From Prevotella sp. (GTDB lineage Bacteria; Bacteroidota; Bacteroidia; Bacteroidales; Bacteroidaceae), in NCBI GenBank assembly GCA_017417465.1, contig JAFPZD010000116.1, positions 23,054-87,053 on the forward strand: DNA of 64,000 bases, given 5' to 3'. Of the stretch, positions 35,117 through 43,692 are shown one piece after another. How positions within the stretch are numbered: the stretch's first letter is position 1; the number at the start of each line of letters is the position of its first letter. The notes below the pieces were generated by a model. That model did not search any database. It worked only from the letters and a program-made list of their open reading frames with translations, and was not told the DNA's origin. Made by a program: the position numbers and the translations under genes.

Positions 35117-37597
35117 ATGAGACGAGCACGATTACTCATGGCAGCCCTGCTGCTGGCATTAGCCGCCCAGACTGTAAATGCCGTACCGGCCTGGCGAGGC
35201 CCTATCAAGGCGAAGCAGCCCGATGGCTCCGTTATCACGTTCTACATGACAGGCGACGAATTCGGACATCAGTGCTTTGCCCTTGACGGCACAACACTTG
35301 TCCAGGACTCGCTGGGCTTTTATCGGAAAGCACCCGCCAACCGTCAACTGTCACCTGCCAACTCTCAACTTTCCAACAAAGGCAGACTAAAGGCGCCGAA
35401 GACCACGCGCTTCCAAGTCGACGGATTCCCGACGACGGGCGAGATACGCTGTCTGGTCATCCTCGCAGAGTTCAACAATCTGCCGTTCACCTTCGACTAC
35501 GACTTCCACAACCGCATGCTGAACGAGACGGGGTTCTCTGACGACGGAGCCACGGGTTGCGCCGCCGAGTACTTCACCGAACAGTCGATGCAGACGTTCT
35601 TTCCGAAGTTCGACGTCATCGGTCCAGTGAAACTGACGAAAAACTACGCCTACTATGGCGAGAACGACGTCTTCACTAACAGCGATACAGGCACTGGCCT
35701 CATGATTATGGAAGCCTGCCAGTTGGCGAAGAGCCAGCACGGCGTCAACTTTGCTGACTACGACAACAACAACGACGGTCAGGTGGACATGGTCTACGTC
35801 ATCTATGCCGGTTATGGCGAATCGTGGGGCGCCGGCAGCAACTATCTATGGCCAAAGAAATGGCAGCTGGCTGCAGAGAATCTGAAACTGGAGATTGACA
35901 ACAAGACTATCGACGTCTACGCTTGTTCGAGCGAATTCTATGGTAACCCATCATGGGAAGAGGAGAACGGTGGCCATCACTCCGCCGGCATCGGCACTGT
36001 CTGCCATGAGTTCGGCCACGTCTTAGGCTTTGCCGACCACTATTCGACGGCGGAAACCGTCTATCGTTTAGGCTCCTACGACATCATGGACTACGGTCCC
36101 TACAACAACCTGGGACACACGCCACCCGCCTACAATGCCTTCGAGCGTGTCACCTTAGGCTGGATGACCCCCGACACGCTGCGCATGGACCCGCTGACGA
36201 ATGTAGAGCTGGAGCACATCGCCACATCAAACAAGGCCTACGTGCTGACGACATCGAATCCAAACGAGTGCTACTTCCTCGAGGCACGCCAGCAGGAGGG
36301 CTGGGACCGTTACCTCCCCTCCAGCGGCATGATGATTACGCATCTCGACTTCCAGACCGTCTCATGGACCATGAATATGGCCAACACTGACCCTGACCAT
36401 CAGCGTTTCTATCTGGTTTGTGCCGACAATGACCCCGTCTATGACTTCCAGACGGGACGCGACTCAGAGCGTGGCGACCTCTATCCGAGTGTGCTGACCG
36501 GCAACAAGGCGTTCACCGACGAGAGCCACCCTGCGGCATGGACCTACACCGGCGAGGTGCTCGACAAATGGATTACGAACATCCGCAACAGCGATGGAAT
36601 CGTGCTTTTTGACTATCGCAACAACCATCTTGAGATTCCCGTCAACCTTCACGTACGCGATATTAACAATGAAGGATTCACGGCCGAATGGGAACCCGTA
36701 GACCGTGCCGAGCGCTACGAGCTGAACCTTTACCAGCTGATGCACGAGAGCGACCGGCCGCTGGCTGTCAACGAAGGCTTCTGGCGTATGGAGGCAGGCT
36801 CGGTGAGCAGTCCTGACGGCACGAACATCGCCGACAAGCTGGACGACTACATGACGCAGCCGGGATGGACAGGCGAGCTGGTCTATCAGGCGGGCGGCTT
36901 ATGCAAGATAGGCAGTGCAGGTGCCAGTGGCAAGCTAATCTCGCCGAAACTGAACTTAGCCTCTCAGGGCCAGACAGATTTCACCGTCGTGGTGAAGGTA
37001 CAGTCGGTTCAGGGCAAGACGCCCGTGCTGAGCATCAGCTGCAACGGTGAGCAGGCCCGCACACGACTGTCGTCGGCTAATCGCGAATACTACGCCACGT
37101 TCCATGGCGGACTGACAGAAACGACCATCGAAATAGAGTCCGTGAAGGAGCGTGCCTTCCTCGACACCCTCGTCGTCATCCGTGGCACCAATGTCACAGA
37201 CTACTTCCCCAGCGCAAAGGAGATCAGCGTCACAGGCGACATTGCCTCTACCGAATCGCCAGAGGTGAGCGACCCGCTCATTCCCTGCGACACGATAAAC
37301 GTTGAGACCACCGACACGCAGTATCTGTTCACCGGCCTGCTGCCCGCTACCAACTACTGTTTCGAGGTGCGCGCCATGAACAACGACATGGGCTCGGCGT
37401 TCTGCGACCGCGTCTATGTCTGCACCACCGATGATGCAGGGGAGACAGGAATAGTTGATAGAAACTATAGCTATTCTAACATCTGTCCTGCCCAAGGTCA
37501 GTTCGATCTCCAAGGCCGCAAGTATACTCAGCCCTCAACTGGCCAGCTGATTATCGTCAGTGACGGCGACAGGTTCCGCAAGCTAATCATGAAATAA
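35117..37597 (+). CDS. Secreted M6-family zinc metalloprotease
   Basis: About 826 aa. Start chosen at the ATG opening a clean signal peptide (MRRARLLMAALLLALAAQTV); the 62-codon upstream extension lacks signal character and overlaps the promoter. The catalytic motif HEFGHVLGFAD (H297, E298, H301, D307) is followed by a Met-turn IMDYG near 324, as in M6 immune-inhibitor-A-like peptidases; the N-terminal region matches the usual prodomain opening (GDEFGHQCFALDG). The C-terminal half has a beta-sandwich region, an Fn3-like segment (FTAEWEPVDRAERYELNLYQ) and a tail FDLQGRKYTQPSTGQLIIV resembling the sorting tail. A linker near residues 75-86 (RQLSPANSQLSN) derives from a heptanucleotide array at 35338-35372. 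Divergent from the dockerin operon. Secreted protease activity is well supported; substrate unknown. Confidence 0.92.
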   Translation: MRRARLLMAALLLALAAQTVNAVPAWRGPIKAKQPDGSVITFYMTGDEFGHQCFALDGTTLVQDSLGFYRKAPANRQLSPANSQLSNKGRLKAPKTTRFQVDGFPTTGEIRCLVILAEFNNLPFTFDYDFHNRMLNETGFSDDGATGCAAEYFTEQSMQTFFPKFDVIGPVKLTKNYAYYGENDVFTNSDTGTGLMIMEACQLAKSQHGVNFADYDNNNDGQVDMVYVIYAGYGESWGAGSNYLWPKKWQLAAENLKLEIDNKTIDVYACSSEFYGNPSWEEENGGHHSAGIGTVCHEFGHVLGFADHYSTAETVYRLGSYDIMDYGPYNNLGHTPPAYNAFERVTLGWMTPDTLRMDPLTNVELEHIATSNKAYVLTTSNPNECYFLEARQQEGWDRYLPSSGMMITHLDFQTVSWTMNMANTDPDHQRFYLVCADNDPVYDFQTGRDSERGDLYPSVLTGNKAFTDESHPAAWTYTGEVLDKWITNIRNSDGIVLFDYRNNHLEIPVNLHVRDINNEGFTAEWEPVDRAERYELNLYQLMHESDRPLAVNEGFWRMEAGSVSSPDGTNIADKLDDYMTQPGWTGELVYQAGGLCKIGSAGASGKLISPKLNLASQGQTDFTVVVKVQSVQGKTPVLSISCNGEQARTRLSSANREYYATFHGGLTETTIEIESVKERAFLDTLVVIRGTNVTDYFPSAKEISVTGDIASTESPEVSDPLIPCDTINVETTDTQYLFTGLLPATNYCFEVRAMNNDMGSAFCDRVYVCTTDDAGETGIVDRNYSYSNICPAQGQFDLQGRKYTQPSTGQLIIVSDGDRFRKLIMK

Positions 37598-37612
37598 CAC
37601 ACGATATAAGGT

Positions 37613-37644
37613 GGGAAGGAGCGTGATAAGTCACGCTTTCTCCC
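37613..37644 (+). terminator. Terminator after the M6 protease
   Basis: GGGAAGGAGCGTGA pairs with TCACGCTTTCTCCC (two G-U, one mismatch), then CATCCTTTTC. Confidence 0.65.
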
Positions 37645-37680
37645 CATCCTTTTCATAAGCAACTTTTATTTAATTGTTAC

Positions 37681-37711
37681 AGCCCCCACCGCAGTGACTG
37701 CGCTGGGGGCT
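37681..37711. terminator. Hairpin between convergent genes
   Basis: AGCCCCCACCGCAGT and ACTGCGCTGGGGGCT form near-perfect arms; usable by either convergent transcript, though the minus-strand T-run is weak. Confidence 0.5.
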
Positions 37712-37750
37712 ATCTCTATTCTACAGATTGGTGATTGATGAAGGGAGGAG

Positions 37751-37926
37751 CGGGCTGGCAGTTCGCTCCGAGGGGACTCACAGTTTGCTCCGAGGGGACT
37801 CACAGTTTGCTCCGAGGGGACTCATAGTTTGCTCCGAGCGGACTCACAGTCTGCTCCGAGCGGACTCACAGTCTGCTCCGAGCGGACTGGCAGTCCCCTC
37901 GGAGCAGGCTGGCAGCTTTATCAGAG
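37751..37926 (+). repeat. 22-bp tandem repeat, about eight copies
   Basis: CTCCGAG cores at 37766, 37788, 37810, 37832, 37854 and 37876, plus variant CTCGGAG at 37898 and degenerate ATCAGAG at 37920, all exactly 22 bp apart; the unit is close to GACTCACAGTTTGCTCCGAG plus GG. The last unit contains the stop codon (TCA, 37921-37923) of the minus-strand gene. Confidence 0.9.
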
Positions 37927-39831
37927 CACACCAGCCATGATGTTTGTAATGGCTACGATGTCACCAATGCCTACCTCACCGTCGCCGTTCACGTCGGCGC
38001 GAGTCTTGACGGCAGCGTCGGTGGTGATGCCGGCCATGACGTTGGTGATGGCCACGATGTCGCCGATGCCCACCTCGCCGTCGCCGTTCACGTCGCCAGG
38101 AATGGCGGCGGTCAGCTCCACTTTGTCGGCATTCATGAAGCGGCCATCCTTATCGAGGAGCATCACCACGACCTCGCAGTTCTCTATGTGGTGAATTTTC
38201 TCGGGCAGAGGGAACGCGCACTCGTATTCATAGATGTCACCGTCGCTGATTTGCCTGGGGAAGACGTTGGCGATGCCGCGGAAGTCGTCCTTAGGCCACG
38301 TGCCGCGTGCCACGTCGTTGTACCACATATCGTCGGCATTCAGAATGCCGGGCAACTTCTCGTAGCCATAGCACTCGCCCTGGACGTTACCGGCATAGCC
38401 GTTAATCTGGTCGTAGCCACAGTAGTTATCGAGGATGCCAGTCTCGGCATGTGTGCGGTGAACATTGTTCTCGATGACGACGTAGAACAGGCGGAAGTTG
38501 GCCTCTTCGTAGTCCTTGGTGAAGAGTGCCTCGGCGTTGACGGTGATTTCGCCAGTGGCGGGGTCGTAGGCGGCACGGGCCTGTATGCCGGCTTCATGGC
38601 GGTCGTACTTCTTGATATTAATATAATAATAAGGTATATTGCCAGGGTCGATGGAATAGGAGGTGTTGCGGTTCATCACGCAGTTGGGGAAGCCGCCCAT
38701 GCTGTAGGAAGACATGAGCCAGCTGAGGTATTGCTCACCTTCGATGGCCATGGAGTCGGGCACGGACTGAGGATAGCCGTTGTTGTGGATGCCGATGCCG
38801 ATGAAGCCGTCGGGATAGTTCTCGCGCATGTAGTTCATGGCTCCTAAGCCGCGCACGCAATATTGGCACCAAGTGCCCGTCACTTCTTCGCATACGAGTT
38901 TCCACGGTATGGCGTAGAACTTGCCGCTGATGACGCTCTGGTCGTCGCCCGAACGTATCCATGCGCGGTAGTGGTAGAGCTGGTTGCGCTGGAGGGTCAC
39001 TGGCTGGTCGAGGGTAAAGTCGAAGGTCTCGCCGGGTGCCAAGTGATGGTTGAAGGTCTGCTCAGCTCCTTCCAACCTCTCCCCACTGGGGGAGACCAGT
39101 TCGAAACCTATCGTGAACTGCTCAACGGCCTGAGTGCCGGTGCCGATTGCCTGACCACTGATGGTCACCTCGCCATAACCGTCGAAGCAACGGTCGAAGC
39201 CCATCTTCAGTCCGACGTTCGAGGGTATGCCCACGAAGATGTCGTCGACATAGAGCATGGTCTTGTCCTTGGAATTGTTGACAAAGGCGATGTAGATGGT
39301 CTGGCCCATATAAGCGGACAGGTCCACCTCGTGCTGCTGCCACGCGTGTTCCTCTTTATTAATAGAGAAAAGAGGGGCAGTGGTGTCGAAGTCGGAGGGC
39401 TGGGGTTGGCCTGGTTGTTGCGTTGACAACGCAACATACAGAACGAGACCGTCGCGATAGTCCTTATCCGAGGCCCGCGACCGCCACAGCAGCTTGGCTT
39501 TGGCATCGTCGACGGTCACGGCGGGAAGAATCATCCAGTCGTTCGAGGTGGCTCCTTTCCTGTACCACGATGTCGAGGTGCCCACATGGTTGCCGTCCTC
39601 ATCGGCGGGGGCAGAGACTATCCAAGGCGTTCCGATGGCGAAGCCCAAGTTTTTCATGTCGATTGACGGTTCGTTCTCGTCGAGGTCATAAAAGGTCATC
39701 CCCTCAGGCATGTCCGCTTCAAAGTCGGTGCTGAAGTAGGTGGTCTGGGCCATGAGAGTTGACAGGCGATGGGTGAAGGGTGAAAGGTGAAGGGTGAGAA
39801 GTGAAAGGATTAGTAACTTTTTCTTGTTCAT
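37921..39831 (-). CDS. Secreted Omp28/thioredoxin-like protein with cleaved-adhesin and dockerin domains (636 aa)
   Basis: Start chosen at ATG 39831 (MNKKKLLILSLLTLHLSPF...) because a -7 element lies at 39860-39867; the open frame continues 113 codons upstream without signal character. Residues about 30-190 form a choice-of-anchor J/cleaved-adhesin-like domain (NDWMILPAV, MLYVDDIFVG). About 310-570 resembles Omp28-type proteins with a thioredoxin-like CxxC (C322-Q-Y-C325 in EEVTGTWCQYC) followed by GIGIHNNG. The C-terminal 579-636 is a type I dockerin with two loops, DVNGDGEVGIGDI twice, very similar to the dockerin at 30109. Part of the signal peptide (LHLSPFTHRLSTL) is encoded by CACCCTT-type repeats. 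The stop codon lies in the last unit of a 22-bp array. Redox or adhesion role is plausible but unproven. Confidence 0.85.
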   Translation of the reverse strand: MNKKKLLILSLLTLHLSPFTHRLSTLMAQTTYFSTDFEADMPEGMTFYDLDENEPSIDMKNLGFAIGTPWIVSAPADEDGNHVGTSTSWYRKGATSNDWMILPAVTVDDAKAKLLWRSRASDKDYRDGLVLYVALSTQQPGQPQPSDFDTTAPLFSINKEEHAWQQHEVDLSAYMGQTIYIAFVNNSKDKTMLYVDDIFVGIPSNVGLKMGFDRCFDGYGEVTISGQAIGTGTQAVEQFTIGFELVSPSGERLEGAEQTFNHHLAPGETFDFTLDQPVTLQRNQLYHYRAWIRSGDDQSVISGKFYAIPWKLVCEEVTGTWCQYCVRGLGAMNYMRENYPDGFIGIGIHNNGYPQSVPDSMAIEGEQYLSWLMSSYSMGGFPNCVMNRNTSYSIDPGNIPYYYINIKKYDRHEAGIQARAAYDPATGEITVNAEALFTKDYEEANFRLFYVVIENNVHRTHAETGILDNYCGYDQINGYAGNVQGECYGYEKLPGILNADDMWYNDVARGTWPKDDFRGIANVFPRQISDGDIYEYECAFPLPEKIHHIENCEVVVMLLDKDGRFMNADKVELTAAIPGDVNGDGEVGIGDIVAITNVMAGITTDAAVKTRADVNGDGEVGIGDIVAITNIMAGVL

Positions 39832-39859
39832 CGGTGTTGTTTGTTTGGTTTTTACTGCG

Positions 39860-39867
39860 ACAAAGAT
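39860..39867 (-). promoter_or_regulatory. -7 element of the Omp28/dockerin gene
   Basis: The minus strand reads TATCTTTG, about 29 bp before ATG 39831. Confidence 0.55.
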
Positions 39868-39944
39868 ACAAACTTTTTTGGGGAACAAGAACAAAAAGAC
39901 GGGGTTTGTGAGGGCTGTCAGTTTTTGTCTATACTTTGAGAGGC

Positions 39945-40019
39945 GGAAAAAAGGTGAAAAGGTGAAGGGTAAAAGGTGAAAAGGTGAAAAAGTGAAAAGG
40001 TAAAAAATGAAGGGTGAAG
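39945..40019. repeat. GGTGAAAA-type simple repeat
   Basis: About 75 bp of imperfect 7-9-bp units (AAGGTGAA, AAAGGTGA, GTAAAAGG). A related stretch GGGTGAAGGGTGAAAGGTGA at 39770-39805 lies inside the signal-peptide coding region of the neighbouring minus-strand gene. Confidence 0.7.
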
Positions 40020-40044
40020 AACTGTTTGGAGTGAAAATAGGGCC

Positions 40045-40090
40045 AAAAGAGCGGCAAATTTGGGCGAAAACCCAAATTTGCCGCTCTTTT
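40045..40090. repeat. Perfect 20-bp inverted repeat with 6-base loop
   Basis: The 20-base arm AAAAGAGCGGCAAATTTGGG (40045-40064) is matched exactly by its complement at 40071-40090 (loop CGAAAA) and followed by TTTT. It has the form of a strong intrinsic terminator on the plus strand, yet it lies between two divergent genes. Confidence 0.8.
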
Positions 40091-40190
40091 TTTTGGAATT
40101 TGCTGCTTTTTTCTATAATTTTGCAAGCGGCAAATGCAGGGGGCGCCTGCACCTTAGAATAATTATTCACTTCAAATAAACAGTAGCATT

Positions 40191-40454
40191 ATGGAACCAA
40201 AATTAACTTTTATGAAGCGATGTTGGCGGGTGCCGCTCATCCTTCTTGTGTGTCTCCTTGGAGGCAGCAGCGGCCTATGGGCCACCTCTTATTTTAATAA
40301 TTGTAAGCATACGACCATCATGCACGAACCGACGGTGAGTGCTCCTTATTTCCAAGTTTGCGCGCAAACAAGGTCAATGCTCAATGGTCAATGGTCAATG
40401 GTTAATGCTCAATGGTCAATGTTCAATGCTCAATGTTCAATGGTCAATGGTTAA
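40191..40454 (+). pseudogene. N-terminal stub of a fifth giant surface protein
   Basis: The first ~58 residues carry the same signal peptide as giants A, C and D (CWRVPLILLVCLLGGSSGLWA) and a following PTVSAPYFQV that parallels PTLEKPYMHF of giant D and ASTPFFEMRM of giant A. The rest of the giant is missing: the frame runs into eleven heptanucleotide units (40375-40451) and stops at TAA 40452-40454. Because the intact giants carry the same kind of array near their 3' end, a deletion ending in the array is a plausible origin. The leader TTATTCACTT ahead of the ATG is also shared with giants C and D. A short secreted product could still be made. Confidence 0.75.
40375..40451 (+). repeat. Heptanucleotide array, 11 units
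   Basis: CAATGCT, CAATGGT x3, TAATGCT, CAATGGT, CAATGTT, CAATGCT, CAATGTT, CAATGGT x2. Encodes QWSMVNA/QWSMFNA-type heptads at the end of the stub. Confidence 0.92.
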
Positions 40455-40491
40455 AAATGACTCAAACGGCACGATTGTCGAAAGTATTTTG

Positions 40492-40499
40492 TAACTTTG
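40492..40499 (+). promoter_or_regulatory. -7 element ahead of the 340-aa gene
   Basis: TAACTTTG, about 38 bp before ATG 40538; no phased TTCGTCT boxes here. Confidence 0.5.
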
Positions 40500-40537
40500 C
40501 CGCCGAATGAATCACTAACGGTTCTTCCCGAAGCCCA

Positions 40538-41560
40538 ATGAAGCAGCAGAGCCTACACCTTATTATATTAATAGCGGCGACTCAAAGACGTCTGCTCGCC
40601 CTAATTGGTTTCCTTTTCATAACGGTAGGGAGCGCAGTAGCATCTGACCCCTTCGGCGAGGTCAACACCACGAAGTACCCCAACACGATGACCATCACCG
40701 GCTATGTGCGCATGGGCGGGAAGGTGCTGGGCGACGAGACCGTCGTTGCCGTCTACCAGGGCGATGAGCTCAGAGGAAAGAAGAGTCCCATGAGCACCGA
40801 TAAGTACACCAGCATCCTGATGATGACCATCTATGGCAACGACACGTCGCTGCCTCTCCACTTCAAGGTTTTTACCGATGGTCGCGTCATCGAGGTGGAC
40901 CAAGGCCTGAAATTCGTGACCGACGCGCGCATAGGCAAAGCCAAAGACCCCTACTACATCGACCTGCCCGCGCCGGTGGTCACCACGCCCTGCAACGAGG
41001 GCTGGGCAACCACCTGCCTACCCTTCAACGCTGAGGTGCCCGCAGGCGTTGATATTTGGTATGCGACGGGCATCGGGCACGACGAGCTGCTGATGACGAG
41101 GGTCTTGAGAAACGACGACAAACCGCTGTGCCTGCCTGCCAACACGCCCGTGCTGCTCAAGAGCGAGGGGCTGGCAAGCTATGAGTGGCTGGCGCGCGTG
41201 GCCAACGGCAATTTCACCACCGAGGGCAACATCCTCAGTGGCACCACCGTCGATATCACCGTCAGAGCGGGCAGCGTGCTGACATTAGGCTACTCCGAAA
41301 GTAACGGCACCTTGGGCTTTTGGCGCTACAGCGGCACCGCCATTCCTGCCAACCATGCCTACATTGCCAACACAGCCCTTCCTTCGGGCGCCATACGTGG
41401 CATCTCATTGCCCGATGGCAGTTCCACTGAAACAAGCATCGCTCTGGAGCCACAGACAGTCACCGCCTCCACGATTGTCTACGACCTGCTGGGGCGTCGT
41501 ATCAATGGCCAGTCACAAAAACCGCGAAAGTTATGCAAACAAGGAATCTTACAGTTCTAA
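40538..41560 (+). CDS. Secreted protein with a lone GECRG-like domain (340 aa)
   Basis: Intact paralog of the genes at 12057 and 23995. N-terminal signal segment (LLALIGFLFITVGSAVA), then DPFGEVNTTKYPNTMTITGY, VAVYQGDELRG, LHFKVFTDGRVIEVDQGLKF, EGWATTCLPFNAEVPAG, LPANTPVLLKSEG and AIPANHAYIAN. The end departs from the canonical sorting tail: after VYDLLGRRING it reads QSQKPRKLCKQGILQF, very like the tail of the broken paralog. This changed tail overlaps the first 28 bases of the regulator gene at 41533, suggesting the tail was overwritten when the two genes were joined and that they are translationally coupled. Exported, but whether it is still recognised by the sorting system is doubtful. 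Function unknown. Confidence 0.88.
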   Translation: MKQQSLHLIILIAATQRRLLALIGFLFITVGSAVASDPFGEVNTTKYPNTMTITGYVRMGGKVLGDETVVAVYQGDELRGKKSPMSTDKYTSILMMTIYGNDTSLPLHFKVFTDGRVIEVDQGLKFVTDARIGKAKDPYYIDLPAPVVTTPCNEGWATTCLPFNAEVPAGVDIWYATGIGHDELLMTRVLRNDDKPLCLPANTPVLLKSEGLASYEWLARVANGNFTTEGNILSGTTVDITVRAGSVLTLGYSESNGTLGFWRYSGTAIPANHAYIANTALPSGAIRGISLPDGSSTETSIALEPQTVTASTIVYDLLGRRINGQSQKPRKLCKQGILQF

Positions 41561-43452
41561 CCTTTGCCATCACCCTGCTTCTGGTGCTTACTGGCTGTTC
41601 GGGCAACCGGCAGGCCGGCACCGACAGGCATGGGCAAGGGCTCGACACCATCTATACCGAGGCGAAAGCCATGAGTATCCATCTCAGCAAGCCTGAGCAT
41701 GCCATGCAGCTGATCGACTCCGCCGTCATCGTGGGCAACATCTCCTGGCAGCGCGGCCAGTATCTCAAGGCCATCACCCAGTATGGCGGGCTCCATAACT
41801 TCGTACTGTCACGCCAGACGTGCCTCGATCTGCTTGACACTTCAAATCCCAAATCGCTCGTCTCAAACCTTAAAACACGCAACGACTCCGACGATCTGCA
41901 GAGCGTCTACGCGCTGTTGGTGTGCGTCGAACGGGGATTGAACAACGACGCTGCCGTCATTCGATATGCCACCGAGGCTGCGAAGCTCGACCATGCCCTC
42001 AATCTGCCCGGGCAGGCGGCCAACATGGAGGGCAACATTGCCGAAGTGATGGCACGAACAGGAAAGACCGACGAAGGCATCAGCCGACTGCAGACCCTCA
42101 TCGACGAATTGAGGAAGAAGGACGACTTCAACTATATGACGTTCTATCACAACACGTCCATGAGCCTGCTCCACATTTTGCTCAACCATAAGCGCTACGC
42201 CGAGATAGTGCCTGCCTGCGAGTCGATGCTACAGCGCATCAACGAGTTCAGTGAACACACCGACCGCTTCGAGCACCTCCCCAAGGACTTCGACCCTAAG
42301 GAGTTTGAGGACTTTGCACGTGGTCAGACCCTGGCATTCCTCACCACCGCCTACGCCCGACAATACACATCAGCCGATAGAGGGGAACTCGCACCCGCCG
42401 CCCAGGCTGAGCTGCTCAGTAAAGCCCGACGGGCCGAGGCTGAGATGTTCAAGACCAATTGGAGCCATACCATCGACTGCGACCGAATGATGACTGCCGC
42501 CTACCACCACTTAGGCGAGTTCCAGCGCTTCGACGAGGCCATGGCTCGCCTCGACGAGAGCATGGGCGACGACACCCTCAGCTACAACTTCCTTACCGGT
42601 CTGGGCCTGCGAGCCACCGCCGCCAAGATGCGCGGACGATGGGCCGAAGCCGTCAGTCTTCAGGACCGGCTGTTCACCATCCGCGACAGCCTCGACAACC
42701 GCAACCAGCGCGACAAGCTCAACGAGCTGGCTACCGTCTACCATCTTCAGGAGGAGCGCTTTGCCCGCCAAGAGGCTGAGAACGATGCCCACCTGATGAA
42801 GCTCTATCTGCTGTTCATCGGCGTAGCGCTGCTCGCCGCCATCGCCTTTGCAGCCTACTTCTTCTACAAACGACGCCAAACGAACCAGAAGAACCGCGTG
42901 CTGGCCCGCGAAATAGCCGAAGCCATAAAGTACAAGGAGATGTGGGAACAAACAACAGCAGCTCAAACAGTTCAAGAAGCCACTCTTTCGTCCTCCGAGG
43001 GGGGCATAATAGCTCCTGCTACCAAAACTATAGAAAGGCTACGGGTAGGCGAGCAAAGCTCGGGAATGGCCCCCTCGGGGGCCGTAGAGGGGGCCTCGGG
43101 AGCTTCTGAGGCTTCCGACCTCTACATGCGGCTGCGTGAGGTCATTCTTCGCGAGCAGCTTTACCTTGACCCAAGGCTCGACCGTCAGGCACTTGTTGAA
43201 CGCTTCGGACTGTCAAAGGAGCGTATCGGCGCCGCCTTTGCAAAGGGCAGCCCCTTCAAGTCGCTCATCGACTTCCTCACGGACTGCCGACTGCCCTACG
43301 CCGCCAAGCTCCTGGCCGAGCATCCCGAGCTGTCAATAGCCGACGTGGCACACGCCAGCGGTTTCCCCAGTGCCGACACTTTCGGCCGTAACTTCAAGCA
43401 GAAGTACGCACTAACGCCCTCGCAGTTCCGCGAACAGCAAGAGCTGATCTGA
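41533..43452 (+). CDS. TPR / membrane / AraC-type HTH regulator (639 aa)
   Basis: Likely one-protein membrane signal regulator. The N-terminus MQTRNLTVLTFAITLLLVLTGC has a lipobox-like LTGC (Cys22). TPR-like helical repeats follow to about 415 (periplasmic by inference), then a TM helix about 421-445 (LFIGVALLAAIAFAAYFFY), a basic juxtamembrane segment, a low-complexity linker about 476-530, and an AraC/XylS HTH domain about 532-639 nearly identical to the one ending at 270. The linker contains repeat DNA: AAAGGCTACGGGTAGGCGAG at 43034 also occurs in intergenic DNA at 11408, and a GGCCCCCTCGGGGGCC palindrome lies at 43069-43084. It sits between the 340-aa secreted protein (28-bp overlap) and the phased-box promoter of module C, so it probably regulates the small TM gene and giant genes. 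Inducer unknown. Confidence 0.9.
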   Translation: MQTRNLTVLTFAITLLLVLTGCSGNRQAGTDRHGQGLDTIYTEAKAMSIHLSKPEHAMQLIDSAVIVGNISWQRGQYLKAITQYGGLHNFVLSRQTCLDLLDTSNPKSLVSNLKTRNDSDDLQSVYALLVCVERGLNNDAAVIRYATEAAKLDHALNLPGQAANMEGNIAEVMARTGKTDEGISRLQTLIDELRKKDDFNYMTFYHNTSMSLLHILLNHKRYAEIVPACESMLQRINEFSEHTDRFEHLPKDFDPKEFEDFARGQTLAFLTTAYARQYTSADRGELAPAAQAELLSKARRAEAEMFKTNWSHTIDCDRMMTAAYHHLGEFQRFDEAMARLDESMGDDTLSYNFLTGLGLRATAAKMRGRWAEAVSLQDRLFTIRDSLDNRNQRDKLNELATVYHLQEERFARQEAENDAHLMKLYLLFIGVALLAAIAFAAYFFYKRRQTNQKNRVLAREIAEAIKYKEMWEQTTAAQTVQEATLSSSEGGIIAPATKTIERLRVGEQSSGMAPSGAVEGASGASEASDLYMRLREVILREQLYLDPRLDRQALVERFGLSKERIGAAFAKGSPFKSLIDFLTDCRLPYAAKLLAEHPELSIADVAHASGFPSADTFGRNFKQKYALTPSQFREQQELI

Positions 43453-43535
43453 CCGCGAGAGTCAGACAACAGGAAACGGTCTAACGGCCATTTTTTTTGT
43501 GTCACAATCACCCGCCTCTCCACGCTCTAACGATG

Positions 43536-43660
43536 GGAGTCCTCTCCGAGCACTCTCCCACTCCTCTCCGAGAGCCCTCCCACTCTTCTCCGAGCACTCT
43601 CCCACTCCTCTCCGAGAACCCTCCCACTCCTCTCCGAGAACTCTCCCACTCCTCTCCGAG
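43536..43660 (+). repeat. 22-bp tandem repeat, six copies
   Basis: TCTCCGAG cores at 43543, 43565, 43587, 43609, 43631 and 43653, exactly 22 bp apart; unit close to CACTCTCCCACTCCTCTCCG plus AG. Aligned on CTCCGAG it agrees with the array at 37766 at about 13 of 22 positions. Lies between regulator and module C promoter. Confidence 0.9.
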
Positions 43661-43692
43661 CACCCTGCGAGCCTGCTCGGACAGCACCCGTG

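Noticed and set aside
39832-40170. 113-codon upstream extension of the Omp28/dockerin gene
   Set aside because: It reads through a -7 element, simple repeats and the perfect inverted repeat; ATG 39831 gives a signal peptide.
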